Shown here in pieces: positions 60,251 to 64,000 of a DNA stretch of 64,000 nucleotides. Every line of letters starts with the position of its first letter. The stretch's first letter is position 1. Position numbers and translations under genes: made by a program. Source of the stretch: Viridibacillus sp050278625 (GTDB lineage: Bacteria; Bacillota; Bacilli; Bacillales_A; Planococcaceae); the NCBI RefSeq assembly GCF_050278625.1, contig NZ_JBNNTI010000005.1, positions 58,220 to 122,219 of the forward strand, given 5' to 3'. The notes under the pieces were generated by a model that saw only the letters and a program-made list of their open reading frames with translations, searched no databases and was not told the origin of the DNA.

Positions 60251-61249
60251 ATGGATACAATACTCTTATTAACAGTTCTTGTTATTATTTTTGCACTGAC
60301 ATTTGACTTTATCAATGGTTTCCATGATACGGCAAATGCCATTGCTACGTCAGTCTCAACACGAGCATTGCCACCGAAAGTAGCTGTAATGATGGCAGCA
60401 GTTATGAACTTTATTGGGGCAATCACTTTTACAGGTGTTGCAAAGGCAATTACGAAAGACATAGTAGATCCTTTCGCATTGTCAAATGGTTCTGTCATCA
60501 TTTTAGCTGCATTACTTGCAGCAATTATCTGGAACTTAGTTACTTGGTATTTCGGAATTCCGTCTAGTTCATCTCATGCAATTATTGGTGCTATCGCTGG
60601 TGCGGCTATTGCAGCAGCAGGCTTTGGTATCTTGAACTACACAGGTTTCTTGAAAATATTACAAGCTTTATTAATATCACCATTTATTGCGATAGTGGCT
60701 GGTTTCTTGATGATGTCTCTATTTAAAGTTATTTTCAAAAATGCCAATTTATATCGCACAAATAAAGGAATCCGTTATTTGCAAATTTGTACGGCTGCGC
60801 TTCAAGCGTTTACACATGGTACGAATGATGCGCAAAAAGCAATGGGGATCATGACAATGGCTTTAATCGCTGGCGGGTTACAATCTGGTGATGATATTCA
60901 AGGTTGGGTTCGAGTTTCTGCAGCATTAGCAATGGGACTTGGTACGTCAATCGGTGGTTATAAAATCATCAAAACCGTTGGTGGTAAAATCATGAAACTA
61001 CGTCCTGTTAACGGTGCAGCAGCTGACTTAGCTTCTGCTTCAGTTATCTTCGGTGCAACATTAATCCACTTGCCAGTTAGTACTACACATGTTATTTCTT
61101 CTGCTATTATGGGGGTAGGATCTGCACAACGTGTGAAAGGTGTTAAATGGGGAGTAGCGCGTAAAATTATTTTAACTTGGATTATTACGATGCCGTCAGC
61201 AGCAGCAATGGCTGCACTAATATTCTATATTTTAAATTTCTTCTTCTAA
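60251..61249 (+). CDS. pit: Inorganic phosphate transporter Pit
   Basis: The 332-residue PiT-family transporter has about nine membrane helices and the two inverted signature repeats, DFINGFHDTANAIATSVSTR (near residue 18) and FTHGTNDAQKAMGIM (near 191). It imports divalent metal-phosphate with protons. AGGAGCAGGAG precedes the ATG. A terminator follows. Confidence 0.95.
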   Translation: MDTILLLTVLVIIFALTFDFINGFHDTANAIATSVSTRALPPKVAVMMAAVMNFIGAITFTGVAKAITKDIVDPFALSNGSVIILAALLAAIIWNLVTWYFGIPSSSSHAIIGAIAGAAIAAAGFGILNYTGFLKILQALLISPFIAIVAGFLMMSLFKVIFKNANLYRTNKGIRYLQICTAALQAFTHGTNDAQKAMGIMTMALIAGGLQSGDDIQGWVRVSAALAMGLGTSIGGYKIIKTVGGKIMKLRPVNGAAADLASASVIFGATLIHLPVSTTHVISSAIMGVGSAQRVKGVKWGVARKIILTWIITMPSAAAMAALIFYILNFFF

Positions 61250-61263
61250 AACTTAGTTAATAA

Positions 61264-61306
61264 CTGCCTGACAACAGATTACAAATCGGTTGCAGGCATT
61301 TTTTAT
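61264..61306 (+). terminator. Terminator after pit
   Basis: TGCCTG-CAAC pairs with GTTGCAGGCA (61289-61298) with one bulge, followed by T6. Confidence 0.85.
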
Positions 61307-61377
61307 TTATATAATTAATTGAAAATTATGAAAATGTAATTTAATTGGTAGAAGAAAGGAAGTAGGGGGCTGGGTAA

Positions 61378-61580
61378 GTTGATTTCATTTGAAGTTGGTT
61401 TTAATGGAAACTTTACTTTTATCGTTTCATCGAATTGATAGACGGCTTTTCGGACATTCTTTGATTTTTTTTGAAAAATTCTTTTGGTGACTTTTGATTA
61501 TAACGATATAAGGGCTTAGAGTGAATGTTTCTTGTTTGGAAATCATGGACAGCACCACCTTGAATAAGTCCTTTCATATA
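61378..61580 (-). pseudogene. IS1182 transposase remnant with internal deletion
   Basis: On the minus strand an N-terminal piece MISKQETFTLSPYIVI (from about 61550) joins, through shifts, to an internal piece VYQFDETIKVKFPLKPTSNE. The last 45 nt (61380-61424) match the remnant at 36068-36105. Most of the gene is missing. Confidence 0.75.
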
Positions 61581-61587
61581 AAGGGGC

Positions 61588-61817
61588 AGGTGTGAATTGG
61601 AAAGAATGAAAAACTCAGAAAAACGGTAAAACTAGTTGATTGGAGTGCAGGCGGTGACTCCTTGGGAACTAGGGAACATCTTGAGACCACGCAGGAACGT
61701 TAGAGACGAGGAGGCTCAAGGTTCGTCCCCAGGAAAGCGTCTGCCGGAACGGAAATTAACGACATCGAAGTAGAAGCCATGGCTAAAATTCATTTTATGG
61801 ACTTTTCCAGTACCCTT
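61588..61817. repeat. Dispersed ~230-bp repeat, copy B
   Basis: A near copy of 36126-36353 in the same orientation, again directly upstream of (5' to) an IS1182 transposase remnant on the minus strand. It may be the left end of the IS element or a separate repeat that attracts it. Confidence 0.85.
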
Positions 61818-61857
61818 CGTTTGATAGAGCGCGTTGTTTTTTTATTTATACACGATA

Positions 61858-62895
61858 TTAAATAGCGCGGTATTTTTTTAAAGCGACGAAATTTAAGGTG
61901 ATGAATAGGATTGAGAATAATAGTAATACACCTAGATCTATTGAGATATCTGTAAAAGTAAAACCTTTATACATAACGCCTGTTAGTGCATCTGCGGCGT
62001 AGTAAAGGGGCATGATTTTGCCAATTGAAAGCAACCAATCGGCCATGCCTTCCAATGGAAATAATCCTGTAAAGAAAATTTGCGGAACAATAACGAGCGG
62101 TATAAACTGTACCATTTGGAATTCTGAAGATGCAAAGCTAGATAATAGAATGCCTAATGATAAGGCAACTAGTGCAAGTAATAAATTAATCAGTAACACA
62201 TACCATATGGAGCCGATTAGAACAATATCAAGTATTTTCACCGCATATAAAACGACGATTGATGTCTGAATGATTGCAAAAAGTCCGTAGCCTATTAAAT
62301 AGCCAAGTACTACTTCGTGACGACGAATTGGTGTAGCTAATAATCTTTCTAATGTACCTGTTGTCCGTTCCTTTAATAGTGCAATCCCTGCAATGAGGAA
62401 TACGAAAAAAAATACAAAGAAGCCGACTAGAATCGGACTAATAATATCAAATGACTGTGTATCTTCATCTCCATATACATAATTTGTAGTCACGGCTAGC
62501 TCTGGACTTTTACGGGGAATACTAGTTATTTGTAGAGATGTTAGTGCTTGTTTTACCTGCATTTGTAATGCTTTTGCTTTACTAGGTGAATCATTTTGTA
62601 ATGTCAAAGAAAGCCGCTTATTTTCAAGCGTTAGCCAACCATCTAAGTTTTCAGTAAGAGCTTCTTTTTGAGTTAGGTGGTCATACTTTTTTACTTCTAT
62701 ATTTGATTTTTCTAAGGTTTTAATAATTGTCGTCTCAACACCCACTACTCCAAGTTTTGGAGAGCTATCTTCATTGTGAAAGATAAAATACATTAAGCTC
62801 AAGATGAGTAAAGGTGCAAGGAATAAGAGGGCGAGTGTTCGTTTATCTCTTAGCATTTGCTGAATAATTCTATTCACTAAAGCAATAATTCTCAT
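61858..62895 (-). CDS. ABC-2 type exporter permease
   Basis: The 345-residue permease has an N-terminal helix (about 20-40), an extracytoplasmic domain to about 165, and five helices including the ABC-2 signature region LKERTTGTLERLLATPI and the FFTGLFPLEGMADWL loop. Family members export drugs, lipids or bacteriocins. Its start overlaps the ATPase stop by ATGA. Since the ATPase gene is broken, the transporter may be inactive unless another ATPase serves it. Confidence 0.88.
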   Translation of the reverse strand: MRIIALVNRIIQQMLRDKRTLALLFLAPLLILSLMYFIFHNEDSSPKLGVVGVETTIIKTLEKSNIEVKKYDHLTQKEALTENLDGWLTLENKRLSLTLQNDSPSKAKALQMQVKQALTSLQITSIPRKSPELAVTTNYVYGDEDTQSFDIISPILVGFFVFFFVFLIAGIALLKERTTGTLERLLATPIRRHEVVLGYLIGYGLFAIIQTSIVVLYAVKILDIVLIGSIWYVLLINLLLALVALSLGILLSSFASSEFQMVQFIPLVIVPQIFFTGLFPLEGMADWLLSIGKIMPLYYAADALTGVMYKGFTFTDISIDLGVLLLFSILFITLNFVALKKYRAI

Positions 62896-63418
62896 ATTTT
62901 AGAACCTCCAGCTCGTAAAAACACTTCATCAAACGTGTCTGCACCATAAAGTGTTTTTAATTCAGTAGGCGTGCCAGTAGCGATTATTTTACCTTCTCTC
63001 ATTAAAGCAAGTTCATCACATTTTTCTGCTTCATCCATAACATAGGTTGTTATTAGGATGGTTTTCTTTTCTACTTTTTTCAGGCGTTCGAGCTCTTGCC
63101 AAATAGTGAGTTTTAATGCAGGATCAATTCCAACAGTTGGTTCATCTAAAATAAGAATATCTGGATTTTGGAGAAGTGCAATGGCCAGTGATAATCTGCG
63201 TTTCATACCACCAGAATAGGTTTCTACCTTTTGGGAAAGAGCATTTGTAAGGTGGACAATATCTGCTGCATAAGCAATACGTTTGTCTCTTTCTGCTCTA
63301 TTTAAAGAATATAGCTTCGCGAAAAATTGCATATTTTCCATTCCTGTTAAATCGCTATATAGTGCATCAGGTTGTGCCACATAGCCAATTTTTTTGAGTT
63401 CTTCAATCCAATTAACAG
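62892..63418 (-). pseudogene. C-terminal part of an ABC exporter ATPase (Walker A missing)
   Basis: From KKIGYVAQPDALYSDLTG onward the sequence has the Q-loop, signature YSGGMKRRLSLA, Walker B DILILDEPTVGIDP and the D-loop. The H-loop His is replaced: ITTYVMDEAE has Tyr where THxMxEAE is usual. The N-terminal third with Walker A is absent; the frame starts at 63449 with unrelated MNLICKCFCTSVNW, which is the antisense of the inverted N-terminal piece. The missing part lies next door on the other strand. Confidence 0.85.
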
Positions 63419-63570
63419 ATGTGCAAAAGCACTTACAAATAAGATTCATTATTCAAAATATCAGCCTGTCTATTGATTCAGGGGAAATTTTTGGTCTAAT
63501 CGGGCCATCTGGTTGTGGTAAAACAACATTAATCAAACTAATAGTAGGTATGTTAAAAGCGGATGCACAT
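63394..63570 (+). pseudogene. Inverted N-terminal part of the same ABC ATPase (with Walker A)
   Basis: On the plus strand SSSIQLTDVQKHLQIRFIIQ, the beta strand SGEIFGLIGPSGCGKTTLIK with Walker A GPSGCGKTT, and VGMLKADA form a typical ABC ATPase start. It stops matching after about 63567, then runs into HKIHSLLHINKLS and a stop. It lies head-to-head with, and overlaps, the C-terminal part, so a local inversion is the simplest account. No ribosome site precedes the TTG at 63394. Confidence 0.8.
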
Positions 63571-63609
63571 AAGATTCACTCCCTTTTACACATCAATAAA
63601 TTGAGTTAA

Positions 63610-64000
63610 TTGTACATTTAGTCTAATGTAGGGTAGAAGATATTACAATGTCAATTTGAGTCCAGAGGATACTAGATGGATGGAAAAACAATAGAAGAAA
63701 TTGTGGGGTTGAGTGGTCAGTCATTCGAATTCGGTGGAATAACAAAAAACCTTATGAGCCCTTCATTTGATAGAATGGTAGCACAAGGTTTTTTGTTTGA
63801 GATTATTGAGTCTTTTGTAAGAATCACTATTCATCATAGTTGTCGAGCGGATAAAAGTCAATATGACTGAACACTTTTAGTGGATTTTGATATTATTAAT
63901 AATGTACTTTAAATGAGTAAATTTCATTCAAGTAATTTCCATTTAACAAAATAAAAAGACAGAATCCACCCTTTTGGTTAAAATGAAAGCTCTGACCCAA
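63610..64000. other. Window end with one weak ORF
   Basis: A 64-codon frame (63676-63870, MDGKTIEEIVGLSGQSFEFG) has no ribosome site and no recognised domain. The rest is AT-rich with no visible structure. If the ABC ATPase was once intact on the minus strand, its promoter should have been in this area. Confidence 0.3.

Noticed and set aside
61378..61817. An active insertion sequence
   Set aside because: The transposase is fragmentary and frameshifted and no matching terminal repeats or target duplications were seen.
63405..63612. Site-specific invertible switch with inverted repeats CAATTAAC/GTTAATTG (63410-63417, 63605-63612)
   Set aside because: Flipping at these 8-bp repeats would not give the ATPase an in-frame start codon, so these particular repeats are probably chance.

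Overview
The window is a low-GC Gram-positive, endospore-forming chromosome segment of the order Bacillales. Gene order follows Bacillus subtilis in blocks: ftsE-ftsX-ctpB-minJ-csbA, addB-addA-yisK-yisL, degV-yitU-yitV-yitW, fabH-fabF-trpS-opp-spx-mecA-coiA-pepF-roxS-spxH-yjbI to yjbO, and the cotY/Z-spoVIF-yjcF-yjcG-yjcH cluster. Family content and the species-type intergenic repeats suggest a Lysinibacillus/Solibacillus-like member of the Planococcaceae/Caryophanaceae. That placement is inference from synteny, not a database result.

Layout. 1-7.7 kb: cell division and envelope genes (FtsEX, an M23 murein hydrolase activator, a broken membrane gene, a ResA-like thioredoxin, CtpB, MinJ, CsbA). 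7.7-8.2 kb: an array of small hairpins beside an orphan SAM-I riboswitch. 8.2-10.5 kb: AzlCD with a divergent cupin regulator, then a VTT membrane protein. 10.6-20.5 kb: AddB/AddA, a DUF418 protein, YisK and YisL. 20.6-25.4 kb: a 21-bp repeat, a membrane-anchored amylase-like protein that lacks catalytic residues, DegV, YitU, YitV and YitW. 25.5-28.6 kb: an Fnr-type regulator and a CtsR-controlled ClpB without an N domain. 28.6-35.6 kb: FapR-controlled fabH-fabF, T-box trpS, a deletion scar where opp should be, spx and mecA. 35.7-45.8 kb: IS1182 debris, coiA, pepF, the RoxS/RsaE small RNA, spxH, trHb, a lytic transglycosylase, CYTH, RelQ, NAD kinase and a pseudouridine synthase. 45.8-47.4 kb: a tandem GC-rich repeat containing a 97-N assembly gap, and IS debris. 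47.5-55.8 kb: mgtE and a sporulation cluster (cotO, cotY/Z, a lipoprotein with spoVAC-D-EB, a YjcZ-type peptide, spoVIF), then yjcF-G-H and a PgpA-like protein. 55.9-64 kb: a nuclease, a VOC protein, a phosphatase, about 1.4 kb of decayed DNA containing a ykkC-like leader, the DUF47-Pit phosphate pair, more IS debris, and an ABC exporter whose ATPase gene is split into opposite-strand halves.

How the genes fit together. The Spx proteolysis circuit is clustered: spx, mecA (Clp adaptor), spxH (ClpXP adaptor) and the redox small RNA roxS, whose 5' end carries a perfect TGTGA-N6-TCACA operator. That operator suits Rex, or the Fnr protein encoded 14 kb upstream. Fatty-acid elongation is under a FapR box, chaperone ClpB under two CtsR boxes, trpS under a tRNA-Trp T-box, and the spore germination channel genes under a sigma-G promoter.

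Several genes are broken (membrane gene at 3.3 kb, DUF3899, oppF, a GNAT, the ABC ATPase, three IS1182 copies). The sequence is a draft with at least one scaffold gap, so single-base frameshifts could be sequencing errors. The least explained signals are the covarying hairpin array at 7.68-7.88 kb, the orphan SAM riboswitch, the ykkC-like leader at 58.5 kb and the inverted ABC gene.
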